Below are positions 33,640 through 44,472 of a DNA stretch of 64,000 nt, piece after piece. A program made the position numbers and the translations under genes. The notes under the pieces were generated by a model. It saw only the letters and a program-made list of their open reading frames with translations. It searched no databases and had not been told where the DNA came from. This stretch comes from Dendrolimus kikuchii (Eukaryota; Arthropoda; Insecta; Lepidoptera; Lasiocampidae), in NCBI GenBank assembly GCA_019925095.2, contig CM034401.1, forward strand, positions 17,057,338-17,121,337. Direction: 5' to 3'. Position 1 is the stretch's first letter; each line of letters begins with the position of its first letter.

Positions 33640-35281
33640 ATGCCTCCTGCGATGGTTCCGCCAGAGGCGGAGCCCAGCGCGGATGGAGACCCTGTGCCCA
33701 CCGTGGACCGGGTAGAGCTGGGGGTGGCCATGCTACGGCTGAAGGCCAAGAACACCGCCCCCGGCCTCGATGGCATACCAGGGCGTGCGTGGGTTCTGTC
33801 CTACAACGCCCTGGAGCCCCGACTGATAAGGCTTTTCGGCGCATGTCTGGAGCAGGGCCAGTTTCCGCAACGGTGGAAGACCGGAAAACTCGTCCTGCTG
33901 CGTAAGGAGGGGCGCCCTGCGGATTCACCATCCGCCTACCGGCCCATTGTGCTGCTGGACGAAGTCGGAAAGCTCTTTGAGCGTATCATCGTAGACCGCC
34001 TCGTCCAGCATCTATCGACGACGGGGCCGGACCTGGCGGACAACCAGTTCGGTTTCCGCACGGGGCGCTCCACAATCGACGCCGTCATGCGCCTGAGAGG
34101 CCTGGCGGAGGACGCAGTTTCCCAGGGCGAGGTCCTGTTGGCGGTGTCCTTAGACATCGCCAACGCCTTCAACTCCTTGCCCTGGCCGTGCATCATGGAG
34201 GCACTCCGGTACTTCCGGGTGCCATCCTACCTCCGCCGAATAGTCGGGGCATATTTATGTGAAAGAGCCGTCATCTACCCGGTCCACGAGGGATGGAATC
34301 GGCGAGCTATGGTGTGCGGTGTTCCACAGGGGTCGGTTCTAGGTCCCCTCCTGTGGAACATCGCATACGACTGGATATTGAGGTGTCGGGTCCTCCCGGG
34401 CGTCAGCGTCGTATGTTACGCAGACGACACGCTGATCGCCGCACGCGGGAGGACCCATCGACAGGCGTGCCTTCTAGGCACGGCTGGGGTGTCGTCTATC
34501 GTAGGCAGGATCCGGCGTCTTGGACTGGAGGTGGCGTTGCAGAAGACCGAGGCCGTGATGTTTCACGGCCCTCGTAATCGCCCACCTCCAGATACCAGCA
34601 TAATAGTAGGAGGCATCCGCATCGGCATCGGCGAGACCATGAAGTACCTGGGATTGGTCCTCGATGGACCTGGAAGCCAGGGTCCTAGCGTCGCTGTATA
34701 CGTGGCGCAAAGAGGCCCTGGCCAGGGGCACCAGACCCGCGCCTCGCGAGATCGAGGCGTGCCGGTCGGAGCTCCGCCAGGTTGCCGTGGGGGTCTGGGA
34801 AGAACGCCTTCGACGCCCCAGCGCGGGCCCCGCCACCATCGAGGCGGTGAGGCCCGTCCTGCACGAATGGCTTAATAGACGTCACGGCACCCTGACGTTC
34901 AGGCTGACGCAGGTCCTCTCGGGGCACGGCTGCTTCGGGAGGTACCTGTGTCGCCTCGGCCGCGAGCTAACGTCAGGGTGCCATCACTGTGACACAGGCG
35001 ACGAGGATACGGCGCTGCACACACTCCAGGACTGTCCAGCATGGACAGAGCAGCGCCGAGACCTCGTCGCCTTTACCGGATTTGACACCTCGCTCCCGGC
35101 CGTGGTTCGCACCATGGTCGGGAGCAAACCCGGATGGGACGCCGTCTCTTTCTTCTGTGAGCGCGTCATGCTTGCGAAGGAGGAGGCGGAGCGGGAGCGT
35201 GAGCGGACGTCATTGCTCCGCTCCCGCCAAAGGAGGACGCGCCGACGCCGGAGGGCGGACTTCGACCTTCGGCCACCGTAA
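33640..35281 (+). pseudogene. R1-clade reverse transcriptase, internally deleted
   Basis: The first frame (33640 to about 34663) encodes most of an RT domain: the NTAPGLDGIP motif (residues 38-47), AYRPIVLLDEVGKLFE (99-114), motif A LDIANAF with catalytic Asp near residue 182, GVPQGSVLGPLLWN (227-240) and YADD (260-263). At about 34660 the reading jumps from ...KYLGLVLDG to a second frame (34664-35281, starting DLEARVLASLYTW). This skips the thumb/linker region that intact R1-type proteins have between these blocks, so there is a deletion with frameshift. The second frame keeps the C-terminal CCHC knuckle (CHHC...H....C) and an arginine-rich tail. The endonuclease domain is absent. It cannot encode a working protein. 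The minus-strand frames are antisense. Confidence 0.9.
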
Positions 35282-35640
35282 GCGGGCGGCGCGGGTGGGG
35301 CCCCTTGGGGCATAGGGGTTCTCACTCACCCGCACACGCCGTCGAGATGAGAGCGCAAGTGTTCCGCGCGCGCTCATTTCTCCTCCCGTGGGGCGCGTTA
35401 CAGACCGCCCCACGCCCGGACTAGACATGGACGACGCTGGGGATTTAATCCCCCGGCAATGGAAGAGGCCTCGTGAGGGAGGCCCACGCCTGCCAGGGCA
35501 TGCGGAGCCGGGAATCCCAATTACCCGTAGCCCTGGCATAAGGCGCAGGACGGAACACCCAGGGGTTTTAGTGGGTATCCCTAACTGGGGAGTGGCAATA
35601 GCGTGGCACCAGTTTTGACTGGGCGCGCTAGTGCGACCCC
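35282..35640 (+). other. R1-like 3' UTR, incomplete
   Basis: Parallels 21119-21470 (gcgggcggcgcggg, gtggggcg-gttacagac, cctggcataaggcg-aggacggaacaccc). Open frames here on both strands are non-coding UTR. Confidence 0.8.
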
Positions 35641-35788
35641 CGTACAAACAGACAAACAGAGAAACAAAAAAATTGAAAAAAATTGAAATTAGTTGTATTT
35701 CACTTCTTACATCCCCCTGACTCGGTTCTTAGCATTTTTTTTTCATTGTACAGAAATTCGACCTCTACAGTTTTATTATATGTATAGA
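35641..35788 (-). mobile_element. Helitron 5' fragment joined to R1
   Basis: Matches the 5' 150 bp of the Helitron at 27007-27592 (tacaaacagacaaacag through ttattatatgtataga). Its 3' two-thirds are missing at the R1 junction. Confidence 0.8.
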
Positions 35789-36479
35789 TTATATAATATA
35801 ATATAGTTTATACGTAACTATGAAACATTCTTAAACCCTAAAGGACTAGATGGCGTAACAGGCCTTTATTATATAGCTTTTTGAAGTTTTATTATTGAAA
35901 GAATAATTTTACACCAAAACATTTAAAAGAATTAATGAATAAATTTTAAAATATTTGACTGATTTCTTCTTAGAACCAGAACGTTAAAAATTTCGCCTGT
36001 AGTTCACATACAATGAAGGATTCCGTAAAGTACACGTTGCCCATTTTTAACCGACTTCAAAAAGAGTAGGTTCTCAATTTGATTTGTATTTTTGAAGTAT
36101 ATAGATTAATATACCTCCACATTCGGTGATCTGAGACTGTAGGATTAACATCGTATGAAATTGAATAAAAATCTCAAATAAGAAGGTCCAAATAAAGAAA
36201 ACCTTCGTGAACTTTTCAAAGCCATTAATTTGTTACCGAAAATATATTTTTAAGTCTACCCAAAGTTTACGAATAAGTTATTTAAAAAAAATGTTATAAA
36301 CTCATTTCTTTGGAATAACCATCTCAATGCGTGTTTCTGTAATTGCAATTTGCGTAAAAGCGCCTTGGGGACATTATTGTTAGGCTTCTCCACAAATAAA
36401 CTCAATGATATTAAGATGGTTTCAAATAGAAAGCTGTTTAACATAATATAATTTGAAAATCTTTTTTGAGCTTATAGGA
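35789..36479. other. DNA with a dispersed repeat near 36050
   Basis: taaccgacttcaaaaagagtaggttctcaatttga (about 36048-36082) matches 32346-32386. No gene was recognised. Confidence 0.45.
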
Positions 36480-36545
36480 AAACTGGTAGGCAGACCACCA
36501 GGTGGTAAGTGGCTACCATCGCCTATAGACATCTGCAATACAAGG
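36480..36545 (-). mobile_element. SINE-A fragment, variant
   Basis: ggtaggcagaccaccaggtgg-aag-ggctaccatcgcctatagacatctgcaa is a diverged 3' piece of SINE-A. Confidence 0.6.
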
Positions 36546-36705
36546 GAGCAGAGGGCTTACTCTCTTTCGTCGTTACTTTTCGATTTAGAACTAACGTGTT
36601 TCTCTTTTTTAATATTTAAGTACATTTTCCATTGTATGTTCGATTTATTTTTCTGTTATATAGACTATTTGACTGTAGTTTTAAAGAAATAGAAGATGAA
36701 ACCAG

Positions 36706-36912
36706 TGACAATGACAGTGGGTTAGGTTAGGTTATCTTTAGACCAAAGCGCACGAGCCGATCGAGCGAAGCGAGCGTGCTGCGGCAGCGGCCGGTGAGTG
36801 GCAGAACCGACTGTTTCCATTTATTCGTTGATAATTTAAACAAAAGTTAAAGTCGGTTCTGCCATTGGGTATTGGTCTACAGATAACCTAACCTAACCCA
36901 CTGTCCTTGTCA
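36706..36912. mobile_element. Foldback MITE with 41-bp arms
   Basis: Outer arms 36706-36746 and 36872-36912 are inverted copies with about two mismatches. They include GGTTAGGTTAGGTTA. A second inner pair, TGGCAGAACCGACT (36799-36812) and its complement (36851-36864), sits asymmetrically inside. The interior is GC-rich (cgagccgatcgagcgaagcg). No TSD was evident. Confidence 0.75.
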
Positions 36913-37410
36913 TGACCTTCGAACACCCCTCAAACCTATATTTTGTTTGTCTAACATTGGCATTGCATGTTGTCGGTAATTATATATACAAACTACAAAA
37001 ATATAATAATTATCTTAATCACAATAATGTGAAAAATCTAAAATTCCGTATTTTCATGTCAATCAAAGATGTTCAGTTTGATTGAATAATATTGACATTC
37101 ATGCTGTATGGATTTAGTTCTTTTGCCTGACATTTAGCAAAGTGAAGCAAAAATTTTGTCTCTTAATATTATTAATCAGAGGTTTTACTAACTAATTACA
37201 AAATATCGTGGTTTTTTAGCAATGCCGTATTAGTTGATTTTATAATTATTATTTATTTTGATCATGTCATATATGTTACATTCGCGGACTAATCCCAAAT
37301 TAAAAGTAATCGTGTTTCTATTATAATTAGTAGGTAAGGAAGGCGTCACACTAAAATTGAACATTATTTTCATGTCATTTTTATTATTTAAAGACAAATA
37401 CGTTTTTGTT
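36913..37410. other. Unannotated DNA
   Basis: Nothing was recognised. Confidence 0.4.
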
Positions 37411-37723
37411 TTATCCGTGCAGGAACGGAGAAAGAATACAATTTCCTGCGGCCGGGCGGCCTGTTGTAAGAGGCGACAAAATAACCCACAGCTAGGTGGT
37501 AGGGCATTTGCCCGACTGGATGGCTACCACCCCTGGTCTAGAGTATGTCGCCATAACAACCTTGAGTTGTCTTCCGGCATTAGTGACCAGATTCCAGTCT
37601 CCCTTAAGAGAGCAGCAGCGCATTTGTAGCACTTTTGGTGTTGCAAATGTCCATAGGCGATGGTAACCGCTTTCCATCAAGTGGGCCGTCTACCTGTCTG
37701 CTGAACTCCTGCCATAAAAAAAA
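37411..37723 (+). mobile_element. SINE-A, full length
   Basis: ttatccgtgcaggaacggag at the 5' end to ctgaactcctgccataaaaaaaa. A good reference copy. Confidence 0.95.
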
Positions 37724-37863
37724 TACTCAAAAAAGTACTGAAAAGACAAATACTCCAATTATGTGCAATCGTATTAAATAGGATGGATAATAATTTTATA
37801 TAAATACGCAAAAATCCCATTGGCAAACCAGCATTACTCAATTACCAAAATGGATATTCATCT

Positions 37864-38187
37864 TCATATCTCAAACAGCCGAAGCGAGCAGTCACTCAAT
37901 TTTATGAATTGAGGTTTTGCGTGATCAGTGTTTGACATAACGATCCACTTGAATAACGAACTCGACCCTCCCAGGCCGAGCTCTACATGTAAAACAACGT
38001 ACACGGAAACAAGAATCTTTTGCAATAGAATTGCTAGTAGAACCAACTTTACTATACTTGTGTTGCGGCGGCGCTGGATTTGATGATAAGCGGACTGCTT
38101 CAAAGTAAGAAAATAGGAGATTGGGACAATTTTGAATGGGAATCGGAGGATAAGCACGCACTCACCTGATAAATGAACATGAAACAC
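37864..38187 (-). other. Overlapping minus-strand frames with strong donor
   Basis: A 107-codon frame and, within it in another phase, a 78-codon frame (ending CFTCRARPGRVEFV...DRYVKH). Near its start the minus strand reads ttatCAG|GTGAGT, a perfect 5' splice-site consensus around 38170. This could be the edge of a host exon lying at about 38170-38260 on the minus strand, or an unrecognised repeat. No family was identified. Confidence 0.25.
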
Positions 38188-38288
38188 AGCTGCTCCTCTT
38201 CTCAGTATACTTCACTCTTTACCTTTGCACTTGTATGTTTAAACTTAGGAGTATTGTTTATTTTATATATTTATTTATAAGGTGAGGT

Positions 38289-38328
38289 AAAATAACATAT
38301 AATATACTCGCATATTATATGTTATTTT
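38289..38328. repeat. Perfect 17-bp-stem AT hairpin
   Basis: AAAATAACATATAATAT (38289-38305) pairs perfectly with 38312-38328 around a 6-nt loop. Confidence 0.9.
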
Positions 38329-38662
38329 TTATTTATATTGTCAATGTAGTAATTATTTAATGTATATATTAATTTTAATTTAAATTATGTTGCGGGCGCG
38401 ATATATTTTATATTATTATTGAATATTTATTATTGAAGGCTGCAATGCCATTTATGCATTGATTTTGCCAATGTCGCGTACATAGAAAAGTCAGGTGACA
38501 TAAAAAAGGAATTTTGGCCGGTAAATTAAAAAGAAAAAGAAAAGTCTGCCAATCTAATACACTACAATAAACAAAATATTTACAACAAACCATAACAGCA
38601 AAGGACAAAACTAAATAATAACTAACTTCAAGCCAATCTAAGTATAATATATATATACAATA

Positions 38663-38718
38663 AAAATAAATTAAAGTATAGTATATATATATATATATAC
38701 TATACTTTAATTTATTTT
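38663..38718. repeat. Perfect 56-bp palindrome
   Basis: Both 28-bp halves are exact reverse complements, with no spacer. It is AT-only apart from GT/AC steps, with a TA-rich centre. Able to extrude a cruciform. Confidence 0.9.
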
Positions 38719-40228
38719 ATTTGATGTCATGAGATGAATTGACGTGACGTGCGAAAAGGTAACGCGCCATGAGATTTGAAGGAAGAATTTATATCTGTTA
38801 GTAGAAAAGATCGTATAGGTCGAAAGGAGGTTCATATGGCGGTACCAACTTGGGTTTTTGAAATTTTAAGTTGTTGTTTTAAGTAAGCATTAAATTGTAA
38901 TAATCAGCTAGGCAAAACGTACTCAATAAAAAAAATACATTTATATTGGCACCCACATCAAAATTTAAAAAACCCCAACCACAAACTCGAACAACTTGTA
39001 GATTTATTATAGTATAGATTGATTTATTATTGAAAGTACTACTTACTTACTGTACAAAGATGAAACATAAAATAAAAAAAGTTTTTTTTATTGTAATTTA
39101 AGTAAATAATTCTTGACACAATATTGACAATATTACTTTTTTCGCAGTCTTCTTTCACAATGAGATTAAATGAAATTCTTTTTAGGAAGGAAAGCAAATA
39201 GTATTAAAGCCATACGCCTACCAGATATAAAAAATATCCTATGATTCCATTTCTAATTCTTCCACATAGGTATTTGTACACGTGGGCCTTATTATGTTTT
39301 GGTGTGAGGCATAAGGAATGAAGGGAATGAGGAATGAGGGGAAAGGTATGTCTAAATTAACTATAATGTTCGGATAAACGAGGTGAAAATAGAAATATAT
39401 GGATTTATTTGCTCACCCTTCTTATTAATTGAAGGAAATTGAGTGCATAAATATTGGGCTTTTTGTTATGCCCTATTGCGTTTCTTTATATTTTTATTTA
39501 CTCGTTAATGTCGCTTACGATAATATGCCAGTAAAGGCATATATAAAAATATATACATATACCACCGTCCATTGACTTGGAATAAAAGTCATTAACAAGC
39601 ATATCCAACTGTTTTGATACTTGTCAGGAATCGAACCTCACGTCATTTGAATGAGATGTGAATAACTTAATCACAGGGGCACCTTAACTTTCAGCCAAAT
39701 GGAAATATAGTACTCTTAACCAATTCAAAACAAGACAATGTCGACATCAAAGGCCACAGCTATATTGCGTCCAGTCGCATGCACACACTTTCGCGTCGGA
39801 AATTGCTTTTAACAAGTTTAATTGGACTCTCACAAGAAAAAACTTTTGCAATCTCCCTTTGTGAGAGGCAGAGGTTAAAGCAGGATTAAAGACAGTTATT
39901 AGATACAGTTTGTTTACATTAAACATTTAATATATTTTCAGTACTAAGCGATTACAAAGTTTTTAAGCTTGATCCGAACAAACCTCGGGTTCAAAGGTTT
40001 TTCGCAGAACTTTTCAATATTCATATTGAAACATACACGTAAATTTAATAATAAATTGGAGTTTCCAGCGTTTCCCCAACTCTTTTCTATGTTATATTTA
40101 TACTTTCAGAGTAAATAAAGTAGGAACGCAATTGTGAACCTGGAATGTGTATTTCTCCATTTTCTCCTTATAACTATATTTTATTTGAGGATTTGTGGAA
40201 TTTGAGGAATGATTAGTTGCATACACAT
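38719..40228. other. DNA with a possible tRNA-SINE relic
   Basis: caggaatcgaacct (39628-39641) is the complement of a B-box-like AGGTTCGATTCCTG. A weak A-box-like match follows on the minus strand near 39700. Otherwise unannotated. Confidence 0.35.
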
Positions 40229-40723
40229 TGTTACAACTCAGATCGCGACAAACGCAAAACCCATCTGCATATCTGAAACAAAGCACATTTATTACCCGTC
40301 GGCATTTGAACTGATAACATTTAAATTATTTTATGGTCGTCTTTTTTTGTTTACTTATTAGTATACGGCCTATTGCTGTATTGTGATGATTAGTCAGGTG
40401 TTACGGATTTAAGTACAAGCTGATCCTAGGAAATTCGGTCCACGCGGCTGGGCGGACATATTGCATCTGTGCAGTATAAAGCAATGGCCCAATTCAGGGA
40501 GCAGGCAGTCGAGCGATAACCACGAGCGAAGCGAGACGTGTGTTCTACAATCGGGAATCTAATAAGTGACAGACTTTGTGCGTTTTATTGAATTACGACC
40601 TTCTGCATTACGTTTGGAATTGTTGTGTTCGGTTATATGTATCGCTATACGTGTTTGTATAGTTCTAATAAAGTCTTTAGAAATTCTAACGGCATTTTAA
40701 TTCGAGTCTCGCGACTCGTAACA
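40229..40723 (+). mobile_element. LTR-S solo LTR
   Basis: TGTTACAACT...CTCGTAACA, aligned throughout with 32985-33456. Flanks ACAT/ATAT match at 3 of 4 bases. Retains gcagtataaagcaatgg (about 40467-40483) and tctaataaag. Confidence 0.8.
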
Positions 40724-40867
40724 ATATTTATCTCCTATTTCACCTCCTCTAAGACTATCTTTTGAAACAAAACTTAATATTCTTCTCTAGGATACAATGT
40801 ATCTCCTTGGCACAGATTGAAATCAGTTCAATCAAATAACCTTGAAACTAGTCTTTTTATTTATTTA

Positions 40868-41170
40868 TTACAGTTGTTCAGCAGACAGGCAGACGGCCCA
40901 CTTGATGGAAAGCAGTCACCATCGCCAATGGACATTTGCAACACCAAACGAGCTACAAATGCGCTGCTGATCTCTTAAGGGAGACAGGAACCTGGTCACT
41001 AATGCCGGAACACAACCCAAGGTTGTTATGGCGACATACTTTAGACCATGGGTGGTAACCATCCAGTCAGGCAAATGCCCTACCACCTGGCTGTAGCTTG
41101 TTTTGTTGCCTCTTACGACAGGCCGCCCGGCCGCAGGAAATTGTATTCTTTCTCCGTTCCTGCACGGATA
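40868..41170 (-). mobile_element. SINE-A, near full length
   Basis: attacagttgttcagcagacagg at the tail side to cgttcctgcacggata at the 5' side. Confidence 0.9.
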
Positions 41171-41659
41171 AAATAGTAATACAATATTATGATCTTTAAA
41201 AATATTTATATCTACTTTTATAACGGCCAGTTAAACTAAACAGAAGTTGATGCGATGTTCCATCTAATAGGGAGTTAAATTAAATGGATAGCATGAAAAG
41301 CGTTTTGGGGGCCGTGTCACCTATGTCCGTAGGAGAATACCAGTAAAGCTGAATCTCTACACGTAGCCCCTGGGCGATGCCAGTCAGGTGGCTCTCATGG
41401 CCATAATCGGCGGCAATAAAACCGCAAGAAGTACCTGCCATTTTCCTAATTATTATCACTCACCAAACATGAACAAGTCAGAGTGAATAGGTATCTTCTA
41501 AATAAGCGTGCTTCATTCTAGACCACGTCATCACTCAACATCAGGTGAGACAGTGGTCAAACGCAAACTTATACATCCATTAAAAATATTTAGATGGCCC
41601 AATTTGATCAATCAAATGGTGTAGAAGTTTTTCTGCGTCATATGATGATTTATTTTACA
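41171..41659. other. DNA with dispersed repeat near 41510-41600
   Basis: ctagaccacgtcatcactcaacatcaggtgagac-gtggtcaaacgc is the reverse of the repeat at 33528 and 61955. The stretch 41300-41420 is GC-richer and unmatched. Confidence 0.45.
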
Positions 41660-41857
41660 CTAGCGGCCCGGCACGATTTCACCCGCGCTTGTCTCGCTCC
41701 CGTGGTATATAGCGTCATGTTACATAGCCTATGACACTCCCTGTTAACGTAGCTTTCTAACAGTAAAATAATTTTTAAATTCGGTTTAGTAGATCCAGAG
41801 ATCCCCCTACAACGTCACAAACTCACAAACTTTACCTCTGTATAATATTAGTATAGA
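41660..41857 (-). mobile_element. Compact 198-bp Helitron, both ends present
   Basis: CTAG (41660-41663), then cggcccggcacgatttcacccgcg. The 5' complement attagtataga ends at 41857. The smallest complete Helitron in the window. Confidence 0.85.
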
Positions 41858-42151
41858 TGTATAGAAGATTATAAAGGAGATTAATAAATTCTGATCATTG
41901 TTTTTCTGAAAATATTGAAGTGAAACCATTTTATTGCTTAGGTAAATGCGCATTAGATTTTCGCCGAAGACAAAATTAAATTCCAAATAAATATCTTCAT
42001 ATCTCAACCTTCAGGGTTCAGAGAATACCAACGTACCAAAATATACTTATTTGCATATTAACAGAAATTTCGATTAAACAATGTTTTGCGAAATTTAATG
42101 TGTTTGTTTCTTGTCAATCAAAGCTCTGTTGCCGAAATTATTTGGATTTAT

Positions 42152-42375
42152 ACATACATACATACATAACTTCACGCCCTTGCGGGGTAGGCACGAACAA
42201 CAGAGCGCCATTCAGGCTTATTCTTACACACCCCACTTGCTTTTTTGACATTCATAACTCTCGTCATGCACGCTCGTCTGTTCTTAAGGCTCCTGACATC
42301 ACCTTCTGCTAGTACACGTTCAATTTGATCATGGAAGGTGTGTCGTGGCCTTCCACGACTTCTGCATCCATCCAC
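42152..42375 (-). mobile_element. LINE-T fragment with 14-bp TSD
   Basis: TSD TTATTTGGATTTAT at 42138-42151 and 42376-42389. On the minus strand it encodes the RT C terminus including GRPRHTFHDQIERVL. A short deletion sits in the last codons (cacgcccttgc). Confidence 0.95.
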
Positions 42376-42529
42376 TTATTTGGATTTATGTTACAGTATA
42401 ATTCAATCAAAGGTAAGTTACTCAATTATTCTAAAAGATGTACTATGATATATTATAAAATATTTATTAAACCAAAAAAAACTAAGAACTATTAAGCGCA
42501 GAAGAATAAATGTTCTCCAGTGGAAATTA

Positions 42530-42765
42530 TCTTATACTAATATATAAAGCTGAAGAGTTTGTTTGTTTGAACGCGCTAATCTCAAGAACTACTAGTCTGC
42601 TTTGAAAAATTCTTTCAGTTTTATATAGCCCATTTATCGAGGAAGGCTATAAGTTATATATCATCACGCTAAGACCAATAGTAGCGGAGCACTAATGAAG
42701 AATGTTTTAAAATCGGGGGGTCTTGAAAACAAATTCCACGCAAACGACGTCGCGGGCACAGCTAG
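42530..42765 (+). mobile_element. Helitron, full length, first of a twin pair
   Basis: tCttatactaatatataaag at the 5' end (one extra base) to acgacgtcgcgggcacagCTAG at 42765, followed by T. Colinear with 43542-43781. Confidence 0.9.
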
Positions 42766-43109
42766 TATTGAATAAAAGCTTTTGAATTTGAATAAAATTA
42801 TTGAGAGTATTATTAAAATTAATATAATAAAAGAAAACTTAATTTAGTTATATTATATTCTACCTATATTTCCTCAAGATTACAAGTAAAATACTGAGCT
42901 TAGGTCACCGTCTTAGGCAAACGTTTTAGTGAAAACTGTGTCGTAAGCTATTTTTTATCCACCTGAACAATTACAATAATTCCCGGAATAAAAAATATTA
43001 CATATTTTATTATATAAAATTTGCTATCGTTGCAATGAAAAAATGACATTATAATTAGATTTTTTTTATCTGGCCATTTTAAATAATTCCCAGAAGAATC
43101 CGAAGAATC
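42766..43109. other. Unannotated AT-rich DNA
   Basis: attgaataaaagcttttgaatttgaat at the left edge looks like a LINE/SINE tail; otherwise nothing. Confidence 0.4.
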
Positions 43110-43378
43110 TATCCGTGCAGGAACGGAGAAAGAATACAGTTTCCTGCGGCCGGGCGGCCTGTTGTAAGAGGCGACTTAACAACCCACAGCCAGGTGGTAG
43201 GGCATTTGCCCGACTGGATGGCTACCACCCCTGGTCTAAAGTATGTCGCCATTTGAGTTGTGTTCCGGCATTAGTGACCAGGTTCCATACTCCCTTAAGA
43301 GAGCAGCATAGGCGATGGTAACCGCTTTCCATCAAGTGGCCGTCTGCCTGTCTGCTGATCTCCCGCAATAAAAAAAAA
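43110..43378 (+). mobile_element. SINE-A with internal deletions
   Basis: Both ends present. Deletions remove cataacaacc and part of the gcgcatttgtagcacc...atgtcc block. Confidence 0.9.
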
Positions 43379-43541
43379 CAAAAAAAAGAGAATTCCCGCG
43401 GGATTCCCGAGATAAAAATTAGTGTAGATATATGTCTAAAAATTTGCTGTCTATCGGCGAAAACCACATCGAAATCGTCTTAATAGTTTTTACGTGAATC
43501 CCGAAGAAACAGACAATAAAAAAATTGCATCGTTTTCTCCA

Positions 43542-43781
43542 TCTATACTAATATTATAAAGCTGAAGACTTTGTTTGTTTGTTTAAACGCGCTAATCTCA
43601 GGAAACGCTGGTTCGATTTGAAAAATTATTTCAGTGTTGAATAGTACATTTATCGAGGAAGGCTATAGGCTATATATCATCACGCTAAGAACAATAGGAG
43701 CGGAGCACCAATGAAGAATGTTTCAAAATCGGAGGGTTTTGAAAGTAAATTCCACGCGGACAACGTCGCGGGCACAGCTAG
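43542..43781 (+). mobile_element. Helitron, full length, second of the twin pair
   Basis: A|TCTATACTAATATTATAAAG at 43542 to gcgggcacagCTAG|T at 43781. Carries the conserved gaggaaggctataggctatatatcatcacgcta block and a short GC hairpin (cgcggacaacgtcgcg) before CTAG. Confidence 0.95.
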
Positions 43782-43892
43782 TCGTTTATATAATATATTC
43801 CAGTTTGTTTATTTTAATAGCTTGAATGTACAGACACGGCATGTCTAGAATTTTCTAATACTATAGATTAAATTAATTACTAATAAGTTAAT

Positions 43893-44135
43893 TGACGGCT
43901 TCTGTGGTTGAGCGGGTTAAGCCTTTGCCGGCGTACCTCACTGCAACGCACAGGTTCCGGGTTCGATTCCTGGTATAGTAAATTTCGGAAACGTATTTTC
44001 TCCGTTATTTACTATGGTCTGTGTGTCTGGGATCAGCCCCAGAGTAGTCCGTTGTATATTACCCAAAACACAAGCGTAACTTGCTTAATTTGGGGATATA
44101 CAATATGTGTGTTTGTCTGCCGATTATTATTATTA
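43893..44135 (+). mobile_element. SINE-C, tRNA-derived
   Basis: A tRNA-like head with an A box (tggttgagcgggtta, 43905-43919) and a B box GGTTCGATTCC (43960-43970). The body includes ttatttactatggtctgtgtgtctgg and acaagcgtaacttgcttaa, with an (ATT)n tail. RNA polymerase III transcription is the expected route. The body is shared with 51593-51755. The frame starting at 43908 is a SINE/LTR artefact. Confidence 0.85.
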
Positions 44136-44148
44136 TTAATGAACGCGC

Positions 44149-44472
44149 TGTGGCCTTCCGTCACTTATATTTATCGCAACGTTAATTTAGCGCATAGAAA
44201 CTACGAAGATGCGCAAGCGCAGCTCGCCGACGGGTGTGCCTGTGCGACGCGATGGATATCGCCCGTGGCTACGCACCCGAGTCGTTCTATCGGTAGTGCG
44301 AAGAAATTACCTTTATAAGTGTCACGCGTGCATACCGTCTTAACCAAATATTATATTCTCGTTATAAAAGTGCGTACTTTAATACTTGTTTGATGTTATT
44401 CAACAGTGTGAGACTTTAATCGCATTTATCGTGGACTTTAATAAAAAATAACTCCTATATTTGTAAGTGTCA
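44149..44472 (+). mobile_element. Candidate LTR followed by a primer-binding-like site
   Basis: TGTGGCC...GTGTCA, followed two bases later by TGGCGGCGTAGCC (from 44475), which has the TGG start of a tRNA-primer-binding site. Two TATA-like sites (tttataag near 44311; tataaaag near 44364) and aataaaaaataa (about 44440) lie in order. No second LTR or gag/pol follows, so it is a relic at best. Confidence 0.4.

Larger units (their letters stand above)
33610..35640 (+). mobile_element. R1-clade LINE, truncated at both ends
   Basis: A GC-rich island of about 2 kb: the 3' two-thirds of the RT ORF plus most of the 3' UTR. Comparison with 21029-21574 shows the final ~95 bp of UTR and the A-tail are missing. 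The text switches at gaccccCG/tacaaac to a Helitron at 35641. The 5' edge lies between about 33608 and 33640, within a dispersed repeat. No TSD can be read because the 3' end is lost. Confidence 0.85.

Noticed and set aside
33599..33931. 110-codon minus-strand frame (and 33936-34196, 34474-34839, 34984-35325)
   Set aside because: Antisense to the R1 RT ORF, open because of its high GC content.
36721..36735. Interstitial telomere
   Set aside because: Only two TTAGG units, inside a foldback arm and mirrored in the other arm; not a telomeric array.
43893..43975. tRNA gene
   Set aside because: A and B boxes are present, but no cloverleaf with a 7-bp acceptor stem and anticodon arm was evident, and the body is a dispersed SINE.
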